Source of the DNA: Stagonosporopsis chrysanthemi
Lineage: Eukaryota > Ascomycota > Dothideomycetes > Pleosporales > Didymellaceae
Assembly: GCA_022560025.1 (NCBI GenBank)
Contig: JAFISE010000232.1
Location: 1 to 39,520, forward strand
DNA: 39,520 nucleotides
Direction: 5' to 3'
This document shows positions 21,844-31,559 of this stretch, piece after piece. The position numbers and the translations under genes were made by a program. Every line of letters starts with the position of its first letter. The stretch's first letter is position 1. The notes below the pieces were generated by a model. The model had not been told where the DNA came from. It worked only from the letters and a program-made list of their open reading frames with translations, and did no database searches.

Positions 21844-22618
21844 TCACAAGTGTGACTTTGCCTGGCCAGGTGGAAGTATCGTTACAGGAGTGTGCGGTAC
21901 TTTTAGGTGATGGAACACCTGGTTCCAACGGTCATTGCCGAACCAGTCTCTTCTCTCCCCATTCCCATTGATGGCTGTGATCCAGGGTGCGCCAAACGCG
22001 CCTATAGCCATGGTGGTATCTACGACCCGCTTCTTGTTCTCAGGCGAGAGTGCGTTCTGCATGATCTCTTTTATTTGAGGCACCGGAAACACGCTATCTA
22101 GAGCTTTCAGAACTCCTTCTGGCGTGGAAATGTTGATGCCTCGGCCCCAATAGCCGGAAACCAAGCCAAGGAAGGTCTCTTCGAACTTCTCTGGGGGATA
22201 GTGGTCTTTGACATATCTCGCCACCCGTACAGGCTTCTCGTGTTAGCTTTTCCCCACGGATACAATTGTACACAGCTCTTACAAACAAAGATGAAATAGG
22301 AAAGACTTCAGGCCGTACGACCTTCAGACCCAGTAGTTCGGAGGTAAGTTCTAGATCCTGATCCCCGAAAGCAGCCTTGGCCGGTAACGGTGGCGTGAAA
22401 GGATTGCCAACACCATCGCGAGCGCCCCCAAGGAAGAATGGCTCAATGCAGACCTCAATTCCATGAGCGGTAAGGAGGGGGCGGAAGTTCCTTATATTTG
22501 TGAACCCGAACCATGAGTACGGCGAAACTGCAACCGTTAGTACGATCTGAGGAATTGAGCATTGGAACTGACCGCAGTCGACGAAAATGGTAATCTTTCC
22601 ACTGTCGGGAACCGTCAT
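21844..22618 (-). CDS. DsbA-like / GST kappa / HCCA isomerase family protein
   Basis: A thioredoxin-fold protein of the DsbA-like superfamily subgroup holding kappa-class glutathione transferases and 2-hydroxychromene-2-carboxylate isomerases, which act in glutathione conjugation or in bacterial naphthalene catabolism. Three exons, 22618-22573, 22527-22283 and 22233-21844, give 226 residues, the family's normal length. The catalytic region reads DCVSPYSWFG, with Ser17 at the position of the catalytic Ser of GST kappa. It is followed by IEPFFLGGARDGVGNP and PAKAAFGDQDLELTSELLG, and near the end GAFGAPWITAINGNGERRDWFGNDRW, all diagnostic. Intron 1 is 45 bp (GTCAGT...GCAG). Intron 2 is taken as 49 bp with the rarer acceptor AAG so that SSLF joins PVRVARY; a 46-bp version ending GAG would insert one Lys. 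It is head to head with the CoA ligase gene. Confidence 0.9.
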
Positions 22619-22956
22619 GACTTCGAAATTTGCGATCTTCTATGAGGTCAAAACTCCCTTCCAGAGGAGTTGTGTCAGGATATAAGTGGTCCGTGGTTAC
22701 CCCGCAAGCACAGGCGCTTGGGATCGGCTCCTTCAGACCTAACTACAGTACCTAGGTTCCAAGTTAGCCGACACGACTAATCACAAATTCAGCCGCAGGT
22801 GCAATTGGTAGACTAATCTTGGAAATTCGAGCTTTTTGCCATGCCAAACGGTGGCCAAAGCAGATGTGCCCCCTCTAAGTCTTATCTAAGTATTTAAGAT
22901 GCAATGCGATCGCTCAATGCATCTGTGAAACAGTATTGACTGTCTCGTTCTGCACC
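22619..22956. promoter_or_regulatory. Bidirectional promoter region
   Basis: 338 bp shared by the divergent GST-kappa-like and CoA-ligase-like genes. A TATA-like TATTTAA lies at 22891-22897, about 60 bp before the ligase ATG. An inverted pair TCGGCT (22724-22729) and AGCCGA (22766-22771) is a possible pair of CGG half-sites for a Zn2Cys6 factor. Binding is inference only. Confidence 0.55.
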
Positions 22957-24686
22957 ATGCCAATCCATTCACCATACCCTCCGATCGCAGTTCCTTCGCT
23001 AGACCTGTGGACCTTCATTTTCGACAGTGCGGGCCGCGAATTCCCTGACAACCATGGTGGGTATGAAGGCCTGTTATATCGTGACCTACTAACGGCTGAG
23101 ATAGTTCTATACGTCGATACTGCAGCAAACAAAAAGTTCACCTTTTGTGACATAAAAGCCGTCGCCGAGCAGTTTGCACAAGGTCTATTGGCTAACTGGG
23201 GATGGCGCAAAGGAGATACACTCGCTCTGATCACACCTAATTCTGTCAATGTTGCCTCTGTCGCATGTGGTACCTTGTGTGCAGGAGGCGTGGTGTGCCC
23301 ATTGAACCATCTCTCCACGACGGCTGAGCTAGCTCGATCCTTGAAAGCGTCGAACGCAACAGCTATTGTTACCAACATTGAGTGTTTGAAGGTTGTCCAA
23401 GAAGCCGCAAAGATCGTCGGTATCTCGAACGACAGGATTCTGCTGATTGATGAGATCGATCCGAAACACGAATTTCAACACTTCACGAGCATACGAAGCT
23501 CATCTCCACGCCTTGAAAGGCCGAAGATCGACCCAGAAGTGGACCTTGCATTTCTCGTATATTCTTCAGGAACTACAGGTTTGCCGAAGGGTGTTATGTT
23601 GACACATGCAAACATTATAGCCAATGTGCTACAGACGACTGCGACGGAGCGGAACTTCTCGCACTGGACCCGAGACAAGTCTCTTGGGTTTTTGCCCATG
23701 TTTCACATATATGGTATGTGAAAAGAATGCGCATATGACTCACACCAACATGATCAGGCATTGCAGTTCTGGTTCTCGCGCCTTTGTACCGAGGCGTCAC
23801 AACGTACATCATGCAGCGATTTGATCTCAGAGATTTCTGTAGGATCGTCCAAGATGATGGGATAACAGTAGCTTACATAGTCCCGCCGGTTGCACTTGCA
23901 CTCGCCAAAAGCCCCATCGTCGATAGCTACAATCTCAAGTCCCTGCGAATGCTGAACTCAGCTGCAGCTCCCGCGCCCAAGGAGGTGATAGAGGGCATCT
24001 ATCGCCGCCTTGGAGTCCCTACCAAACAGGCATACGGATTGACAGAAGCATCTCCCTCCGTTGCTTCACAAATCGCAGAAGAGTGGAACAAGCCAATCGG
24101 GAGCAGTGGCCGCCTCTCACCCAGCATGTCTCTGAAAGTCATGCAAGATAGTAAAGAGATGGGATATGGTAAGCCTGGAGAGATCTGGCTTCGTGGACCC
24201 AACATATTCAAAGGATACTACAATAATCCCGCGGCAACATCCGATGCCATTGATGCAGAGGGCTGGTATCGCACCGGAGACATCGGATACGTCGACGAGA
24301 ATGACAACATATTTATCACTGATCGACTGAAAGAGCTCATCAAATATAACGGATTTCAGGTTCCGCCCGCGGAACTCGAAGCTATCCTGATCGAGCACCC
24401 AGCCGTTGCTGACGTGGCGGTAATTGGGATATACAGTGCAGCAAGAGCAACAGAATTACCGCGAGCGTATATCATATTGACCAATGGGCTAGAGAGCAGC
24501 GAGAAATTGGAACAAGATCTCCACGAGTGGTTTGACAAACAAGTGGTGCCATATAAAAAGCTGCGTGGGGGGATCAGATTCGTGGAGACGATTCCAAAGA
24601 GCAACACTGGCAAAATTCTTCGGCGGATACTTGTGGAACAGGCAAAGAAGGAACAGGAGGCTTCATCTGGGAAAGCTCGTTTGTAG
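22957..24686 (+). CDS. 4-coumarate-CoA ligase-like acyl-CoA synthetase, PTS1-type C-terminus
   Basis: An adenylate-forming enzyme (ANL superfamily, 4CL-like branch) that activates a carboxylic acid with ATP and CoA; aromatic propenoic or medium-chain acids are typical substrates. Two exons, 22957-23713 and 23758-24686, with a 44-bp intron (GTATGT...ATCAG), give 561 residues. Motifs: VYSSGTTGLPKGVMLTH around 201-217 (phosphate-binding loop), PMFHIYG across the splice site, YGLTEAS at 345-351, GWYRTGD at 421-427 with the ATP-binding Asp, KELIKYNGFQVPPAELEA, and the catalytic Lys538 in SNTGKILRR. The C-terminus is ARL, fitting the peroxisomal PTS1 pattern [SAC]-[KRH]-[LM], as in many fungal 4CL-like enzymes. 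The first in-frame ATG was chosen; the longer frame opens with TTG. It converges on the SDR gene. The substrate cannot be read from sequence. Confidence 0.93.
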
Positions 24687-24950
24687 AATTGAATGTGTCG
24701 TGCGGCCACCCACGTTATTTGCATTGCATACCATCGTTGACCTACAGAACACGTTTTGTTGCACTATCCACCTTCCTCCTCTAAGGTTACAGCAGCTCCC
24801 TTAAAAATCACACATCCTGACGAGGATTGATATCCATTCTACATCGGTGAAAGCTGAATAGTTAATGAAAACGTCGAAATATACGTGCATTTGTGGGAAG
24901 GTTTGTGTGATGAAGGTCGTGCGATACTAGGACTTTAAATACTGGATAAT

Positions 24951-25739
24951 TTACAGCTTTGTGAACAACGTCTCTTTCATGGCACGAACATCCAGTTCCT
25001 GTGTCCAGGTACTTCTTGGTTGCGTATGCAGAAACCAGTAAGTGTGCGCCAAATCGGCAGGCTGCAAAAGGTATGAATCCACATCCTGCAGCTTCTCCTC
25101 ATCACCAGCGCGTTGCCATTGCCGCCTCATGACCCCTCCTATCAATTTACCGTCCACCGGCCCGTCAACGATAATATTGACAGAATGAATGCCTTTGCTT
25201 TGATACTCGCGTGTGAGCACCTGGCATAGTGATCGAAGTCCAAATTTGCCGGGTGAGAAACTGGCCAGTCCCGGCATTCCGCGCAACGCGCCCGTGGCAC
25301 TCGTGAATAGGATAGTACCCTTCCCAGCCGCGAGCATATCCGGAAGGACGCACTTGCTGGACCAGAAAGCGCCAAAGAGATTGATCTTGGTGAAGTTCTC
25401 AAATTCCTCGGTGGTGGTGTCGAGTATGGAGCGGCCGTTGACCCGTCGAGCACCGGCGTTGTACACAAGCACTTGCACCGGTCCCAGTTCTGCGCGAATC
25501 TTTTCAAAACTAGAGATGACAGAGCTTTCGATGCGCAAATCCGTGATGTAGTAGTGTGCAGTGCCTGTTTTCACATCGGCATCAATTCCTTGAGCCATCG
25601 TCTTGAGTGTATCTTCTGTGCGGGCAAGTAATGCGACAACAAAGCCTTCGGTCGCAAAGCGACGGGCAACGGCCTCGCCGATACCGGGACCGGCGCCGAC
25701 GACGGCAATGGTAGGCCTTTTTGCGAAATTCAGAGACAT
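24951..25739 (-). CDS. Short-chain dehydrogenase/reductase with altered catalytic Tyr
   Basis: An intronless 262-residue classical-size SDR. The cofactor loop GAGPGIG is at 15-21, LLAR follows beta-2 (suggesting NADP preference), NAG is at 94-96, and KINLFG at about 118-123 contains the structural Asn. The active-site region reads TSATG with Ser147, but the usual YxxxK is FSPGK, with Phe161 in the Tyr position and Lys165 kept. Loss of the Tyr should impair classical hydride-transfer chemistry. Such Phe-variants do occur in a branch of SDRs of uncertain activity. The C-terminus is TKL, close to but outside the strict PTS1 pattern. It lies 264 bp beyond the ligase stop, in convergent orientation, and is the last intact gene before the relic- and repeat-rich right end. 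Confidence 0.92.
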   Translation of the reverse strand: MSLNFAKRPTIAVVGAGPGIGEAVARRFATEGFVVALLARTEDTLKTMAQGIDADVKTGTAHYYITDLRIESSVISSFEKIRAELGPVQVLVYNAGARRVNGRSILDTTTEEFENFTKINLFGAFWSSKCVLPDMLAAGKGTILFTSATGALRGMPGLASFSPGKFGLRSLCQVLTREYQSKGIHSVNIIVDGPVDGKLIGGVMRRQWQRAGDEEKLQDVDSYLLQPADLAHTYWFLHTQPRSTWTQELDVRAMKETLFTKL

Positions 25740-27479
25740 GTCAGAGTATACTGCAATCAGAATTTTTTGGCACTTGGAGAAGAGGGTTGCGCCTTTGATG
25801 ATGATGTACAGATTACAAAACAGGCATCGAATATGCGGAGAGCTTTGCGGGAACGGGCCGAGGTCCTAGGTGCAAGTAGTTGATTAATAAACCCACAGAC
25901 GAACGCCGACTAGATCACCGATGTCGCTAAATGCCGCGAGGCTTTTGCTTTTGGCGTTACAATTAACTCTGTCGATCATAATACAGTTTCGATCATTGTG
26001 GGCGTACTCAAGAAGGTCATGGTGCCTGTGATTAGTGGAGGTGGACACATCAGCAGAAGTGTAAATGTCGAACTGAGCGCAAGCGTGTTGTCCAAATTAT
26101 CTCCCTTGCTACCATCACCACAGTCAAACATTAGCGCCTCATCCAACAGCCGACCCTGAGATAAGTGCAGTGCCACATGGACGTCTTCACACTTCATGCG
26201 CCAAAGTTGGCATGTTCACCAGCACATTTGCGCACATTCTGTCGGGATAATGCTTGCGCACCATCAGTACAGCTTTAAGACTGTCTTGGACTGGAAATTT
26301 CAGCACGGCGTGGAGTTGCTCGCTTTTGACAATACATTATTTGGGTGAGACTGTTGGTTGCATAGTATTACCCCGAGTTGTATAAGGAAAAGTACAGAAG
26401 GCTAGACTAATCAGCACTATGGTAGCGGAGCACAAATATGAGCTCTGGGGAAACGAGGTATGCTTACATACATAACAATCACGTCTCGACAAATGTCCAG
26501 ACACTGGAAAAATGTGTTTGTCAAACAACGAAGCTGCGTTCTGTGAGACTCAATAACCACATACATCGTCGTAGCGGGGCCCCCTGTTACAAGCCTGCGC
26601 AATACTGAGCAAAGAGCAGACGGCAAAGCGCCGAGTATTCTGCGAACGCCACGTAAGCTGCACCACTTAGGGTAAGCACTAGCAGAGATATCTCCTCGTT
26701 GGCATTGTCCTTAATGACAGAAGAAGTAGCTGACAAGATTCAAGCGCTTGGAGCGTTCTCAGCTGGGGGCATTGAGTTGGCCAAGTATTTGGCACTTGAT
26801 GCAGCAAGCACCCCGTAACTGATGCATGTTTTATACTTGGAAAGTCACATGAGATAGCTAGTATACCACACCGGGTTGAAAATTGTCTAATCTAGCCCCG
26901 AGGACGACGACGTGCTACGAGATCTTTGAGGAGCAAATTCTCAAGTGCTCCAGAAGTGGTGACCGTTAGATCGTCGAATGGGGCCACCGGTATGTAGAAA
27001 TGTTGTTCTGCTGCATGAAGCAGGCAATAAATAGGCAGCTAACATTGCTACTCTGAAAAAAGCATCGATCCTTGTCGGATCTTCTCCGTGGTTCCTTTTC
27101 TGTGTACTCATCAGACAAGAACATGGCACACGCGCGGGAACACTAGTTCGGATGACAATGCAAGTTTTCTGCTGGGATCTGGGCACGGTGTAGGGTGTTC
27201 GACCAAACAAGGAAGGCAAACATCATACCGCAGGAAGGTCCAGAGCGGCTGTGCAAGACATATAGAACTGGTTTCAGCAAAGAAAATGGTTAGACTCTGG
27301 GGCAAGACAAATTCTTTAATCTACTTGAAATTGACATAGAAATCTGACAAAGAAGGTATATTCGACATGTACGGACACATGAACTTCCTTCTGCTCGGCC
27401 CAGCTCTTTCAATCGTTGACGAGCATCTTTAGCATGATGGAAGTGCTTAAGCCTGTTGCAAGATAGAACCTGCTAAGTG
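25740..27479. other. Degenerate intergenic region
   Basis: No intact gene is seen. The left end is the SDR promoter. A possible CRAL-TRIO relic lies within (listed separately). A short open stretch on the plus strand, ATG at 26716 to a stop near 26809, has protein-like composition (GAFSAGGIELAKYLALDAA) but I do not recognise it. The rest looks like decayed sequence. Confidence 0.5.
26195..26335 (-). pseudogene. Possible CRAL-TRIO (Sec14-like) fragment
   Basis: One minus-strand frame between stops reads KSEQLHAVLKFPVQ, then SLKAVLMVRKHYPDRM and NVLVNMPTLAHEV. The spacing HYP(D/E)R...V(V/I)NMP resembles the central strand of Sec14/CRAL-TRIO lipid-transfer domains. Flanking sequence has stops and no continuation with splice sites that I could find, so at best it is a relic. 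Chance resemblance is possible. Confidence 0.3.
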
Positions 27480-27990
27480 TTCGTAGCAACTTGTGGTGTT
27501 CTTAAGCTGCATCCCGATGGGTAACACAAATTGAACGTCCTCTGACGCGTGGATTGTTCTAATGTTTGTCAACATTGTAGAACACATGAGCCGCCCAGAG
27601 CTGTATGCGACCATAGAATTGGCCAGGTGCAAGACGACATCGCCTAATGACAACGTCGAGTATGTGAGTCCACGCGGCCAGTAGCCAACTCTCAGCGCTT
27701 TTCCATACCGTACGTGCAGGTCTGACGTGATCTTGAATGGCGTCTTCTAATATCTTGGTGGGCATTTTGCCGCTCGGACTGATATCACCGAATAACAATC
27801 TCTCGAACGCCAGGTCAATTTGGTGGCATTCGTTACCCGACTGGACTACAGCATCACTTCAAGAATCCAGGGCATGATAATCGCCGAGTTGATGATTAGG
27901 CTAGCCACAGTCTTCTTAGAGCTCTTGGCGATTCGAGATTAACGCTTCTTGTTTGCCATGGAGAGAAACGCCGATGCTGCTGTCACAATC
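27480..27990 (-). pseudogene. GH3 beta-glucosidase relic (C-terminal half)
   Basis: Pieces of a glycoside hydrolase family 3 beta-glucosidase lie in the correct N-to-C order on the minus strand but in different frames with stops. From 27984 down: SSIGVSLHGKQEALI; KTVASLIINSAIIMPWILEV (the family's NS-x-P-VIMPW strand); after a shift DAVVQSGNEC; then LLFGDISPSGKMPT (27796-27760, the signature LFGDxxPSGKLP); after another shift VRYGKALRVGYWPRGLTYST (27712-27650, the counterpart of the PFGxGLSYT turn); and a possible fibronectin-III-like end, NIRTIHASEDVQFVLPIG. The N-terminal catalytic TIM barrel with the nucleophile Asp was not found. It is a dead gene, possibly decayed by deletion and mild RIP near the repeat block. 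Confidence 0.72.
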
Positions 27991-29390
27991 CTCAAAACAC
28001 CTACTGGACGCAGAGAAAATACTCGGGCTAGCTTACAAGCGGGATTGTTTCGTAGATGCTTGTAATGTTGAGCTTTACGGACCACCTAAAGTCTGTTCTG
28101 AGCTGCAGTTTGCCTCAGGTCAGTCGTAAGTAGTGATCAGCCAACAAGGGGCAGCTCTTACTGTGGTCTACCAGACCAAGGTTGTTAAGGGCGGTTCAAA
28201 CAGATCTGCCGGTCTCTGTAGAGTTTTCTGAATCTGGAGGCCCATGACATCCGCCACGGCTAGTTGGGAAGTTAATCATGGATCTTCTGAGTGATTTTAG
28301 GCTGCACGTTCGCGTAGTGGCGACAGGTCAATAGTGCACGGTATCAATCTCTCCACTTTCCCAGTAGAATATGAGAGGAGTTACCGTAGTCGATGATGTA
28401 GCGAGTTTAACGGGTTTCTTCAGGTCTGTTGAGCTCAGAGAAGGTAAAGGCGAAACGTACATGTACAAATGCGTTTAGCGTTATATAGCTCGCTTCCACG
28501 TTGCGTCGTATGGCCCATGAGCGCCTCCGAGGTTGATGTAGCGCTTATACGCTCCATTCGAGAGTTCCGGTACAGTCCACTAATTAACCACTTGACAGTG
28601 TGCTTTAGAGAGTGTGCTTTTAATGACCCATGGGACGAGACAGAGCACGTCCAATTCTGAGCAGTCATCTTTTACACGTCAGGATAACGGCTTGATCGGG
28701 GCTGCTTCATCTTAATGCTACACATAAACGCAGTTCATCTTTCTGAAGTGGTAATCGTGACGAGCCCTGGCAGCAAATGACCCACGACACAAGGAACCTT
28801 TGACTAGACCGGCAACATGCAGGCAAAGAGCGGAAGTCACATTTCCATCGCGGGAAAGTATTCCGACTGCAACAGAGCATGACCACGAGTCCACCTAGTC
28901 ATTCCAGGGCGAGCCTCGCGTATCTGTGAAAGTGCTAGATCTACGATGAGACCTACATGGCGGTGCGTTTCTTGTACATCCTTGGCGGTACTCGGATCGC
29001 AGCTGCAGTCAGCACATACCCCTGCAAGGCTAACGTGTCCGTGCACCGAACGCCCGGAGTCACCGAACGCCCGCTCCGGGCTAGGCTGGCAAATGGGTCT
29101 CCTCATCGGGATCTCAAATTCGCAATATCTCTGTCAGTTCAAGGCCAATTCTAAAGATTGTTAGTTCAATTTATAGCTATAGCTTAGACCTACATTTCAT
29201 GTACAGAAAGTATATCTGATAGTCTAACAGAACAAAAGTTATTTGATGACCCAGGCTGCCAAGAGATAGGTTGGTTGGTTGGTTGGTTGGTATTCATTTT
29301 ACGTCTAGTTGATGGGGATAAAGTCCACTATCTCATCTCCCAAAGGACATATACGACGTGCTAAGCTATGGAATTCTAGTGCTAACACAC
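27991..29390. other. Degenerate spacer before the AT-rich block
   Basis: 1.4 kb with no intact gene. Base composition is still balanced and TGA, TGG and CCA are present, so it is outside the heavy RIP zone. Short open frames near 28469-28660 and 28837-29106 have no recognisable domain. The GH3 relic's N-terminal half would be expected here, but I could not find it. Confidence 0.5.
29269..29291. repeat. (GGTT)n microsatellite
   Basis: Five GGTT units plus GGT, close to the transition into AT-rich repeat sequence. It is not the TTAGGG-type telomere repeat. Confidence 0.9.
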
Positions 29391-29520
29391 TACCTTAGAA
29401 AGCATTTTTTGCCTGCGCAGGTATTGCTACTATTTTAGAGCTACAGCTCCCCTTCTAGTTAGGGAGACTAGGCGATGTATATATATTAGGGTGATTTCCT
29501 TGTGTTTTAAGGCATCTATA

Positions 29521-29620
29521 TGCTAAGGTAAGAGAAGAAGAAAGAGAAAGAGTAAGTAAGTGTATGTGTGTAGGGGAAAGGATAAGAAGGGGGGAGAAAG
29601 AGAAGAAGAGGGACAGGGTT
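29521..29620. repeat. Purine-rich low-complexity tract
   Basis: A GA-rich run on the plus strand (GAGAAGAAGAAAGAGAAAGAG and similar) at the left edge of the repeat block. An open frame crosses it (29560-29754) but its product is low-complexity and unrecognised. Confidence 0.7.
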
Positions 29621-30611
29621 TTGCAGCTAATGTGCTAGACCTGCTTCTGCTAGGTGCTGTATTGCTTGTTGCTATTGCAAAGCTGCAGGAGCTAATAGAG
29701 GTAGATCTTAGTATAGTATTATGTAAGCTAGACAAAGGCCTTAAAGGCTTCTAGATCTTTAATTAGCTCTGCAGTATACAACAGGCTCTTAGCCTAGCTA
29801 AATAGCAGTGTAAGTAGTTAAAGTAGCTATTAGCTAAAGGTCCCTAGAGTCTTGCAGCAGAGCACAAGGTACTCTAGCGTCTTGTTTTGTCTATATAAGT
29901 AGGTAAAGTTTTTGTCTTTATAGTTGTACTTTTAGTAGTACTAGGTAAAGTCTCTATATATAGATTAAATAGAGAAGAGCCTAGCTAAGGTAGCTCTTAG
30001 TAGGTCTAGCGTCTTTAGACTACTGCATAGTATATAGTCTAAGTCCTAGCTCTTGTACTACTTAGAAAGCTTAGTCTTTTTATTAGACTACTAAGTCTAT
30101 TGCATGTGCTAAAGTATCTTACAAGCTATTGTTTTAATACTTAAGAGTATAAGTATAGCTGCCTTTCTAGTTAGAAGTAATAAGTGCTAAGCTTCTAAGT
30201 TAGCAAGTCTGTCTACTGCTTTATTTTCTTTAATACCTAGGTATCTAAAAGCTTATTTAATAGAGACGTTATGTATCTTTATAGCACTATAGCACTTTAA
30301 AAAAGCTTATTATAAAGTAAAGAGTATAACACCTTTAAAGCACTATATAACTAAGGTACTATCTATATATAGCTAGATTTAGCAAGTATAAAGTGCTAGC
30401 TATCTAATAGTATATTAAAAGCTTCTTTATACTCTAATAGCTTTTATATTAAAGACGTACGCAGTAGAGTAGAATAAGCTGCGTCTAGTCTGTAGTTGCT
30501 TTCTGTTCTAATATACTGCAAAGCTATAAGTAACTTGCTTTTTTCTATCTTTTATATACTATTTAAATCTATCTAAGAAGATAGCAATGTCTAAAGGTAG
30601 AAAGTTAGCTT

Positions 30612-30616
30612 ACTAT
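30612..30616. repeat. Target-site duplication ACTAT (left)
   Basis: Five-base direct repeat flanking the palindromic insertion; its partner is at 31555-31559. Confidence 0.6.
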
Positions 30617-31554
30617 TATTAGAACCTAGCTTAAGCTGCTAAGCTAAACAAGCACTAAAAAAGTTAACAGTACTTATAGACTATAAGTATAAGCTTAGAG
30701 CAGTACTATATTGTTACTATTAGCCTAGCTAAGGTCTAACAGCTAAGACCTAACAATATCCCTCTTCTAAGAAAGTGCCTAACCTAAGTACTTAATACTA
30801 GGCTTTCTAGCAGCTAGCAGCTGTAGCTAGGCTACACTAGCCTAGAAGCGCCTTAGCCCCTTACGTGTAAACTACTTACGTAAGCAGGCTAGCTCTTAGC
30901 TAAACCTAGACCTATAAAAGCAGAGTAGAAGCTTAGAAGTAGTTATATAACTCTACCTAGACCTTAAGTTATTTAGTAGCAGCTTAGAAGTAGTTACTTA
31001 TCTTTCTACCTAGGCAAGCTTAGAAGCTACTACAGTGCAGTAGCATGTCTTCTTATCTTTCTTAAGATTAAACTTATACTATTAGAGTAGTCTGTAAGTA
31101 CTTTATTAGGTAAGATAGAAAGACATACTGCTGCACTGCAGTAGCCTCTAAGCTTGCCTAGGTAGAAAGATAAGTAACTGCCTCTAAGCTGCTACTAAAT
31201 AACCTAAGGTCTAGGTAGAGTTATATAACTACTTCTAAGCTTCTACTCTGCTTTTATAAGTCTAGGTTTAGCTAAGAGCTAGCCTGCTTACGTAAGTAGT
31301 TTACACGTAAAGAGCTAAGGTGCCTCTAGGCTAGTATAGCCTAGCTGCAGCTGCTAGCTGCTAGAAGGCCTAGTATTAAGTGCCTAGGTTAGGCACTTTC
31401 TTAGAAGAGAGATATTGTTAGGTCTTAGCTATTAGACCTTAGCTAGGCTAACAGTAACAATATAGTACTACTCTAAGCTTATACTTATAGTCTGTAAGTA
31501 CTATTAACTTTTTTAGTACTTGTTTAGCTTAGTAGCTTAGGCTAGGTTCTAACA
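30617..31554. mobile_element. 938-bp palindromic (foldback-like) element
   Basis: The left arm (30617-31060) and the right arm (31111-31554) are reverse complements along nearly their whole length, leaving a loop of about 50 bp. Ends read TATTAGAACCTAGC and GCTAGGTTCTAACA, so the original terminus was probably TGTTAGAACC with TG turned to TA on the left. Compared over about 260 bp the arms differ at roughly 14 positions, all C/T or G/A transitions, with no indels seen. ACTAT flanks both sides. No coding capacity is evident. TG...CA ends with a 5-bp duplication recall integrase-type insertion, while the full-length inverted arms recall foldback elements or long-TIR MITEs. Confidence 0.82.
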
Positions 31555-31559
31555 ACTAT
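31555..31559. repeat. Target-site duplication ACTAT (right)
   Basis: Matches the five bases at 30612-30616 on the other side of the palindromic element. Confidence 0.6.

Noticed and set aside
28435..28668. Fragment NLGGAHGPYDATWKR, resembling the GH3 fibronectin-like end
   Set aside because: It lies upstream of the GH3 C-domain motifs on the same strand, so the order is wrong; the match is short and could be chance.
29269..29291. GGTT run as a degenerate telomere
   Set aside because: The unit is four bases and short; an ordinary microsatellite.
30617..31554. A CRISPR-like or tandem-repeat explanation for the repeated words
   Set aside because: Repeats are inverted, not direct, and not spaced regularly; the host is eukaryotic.
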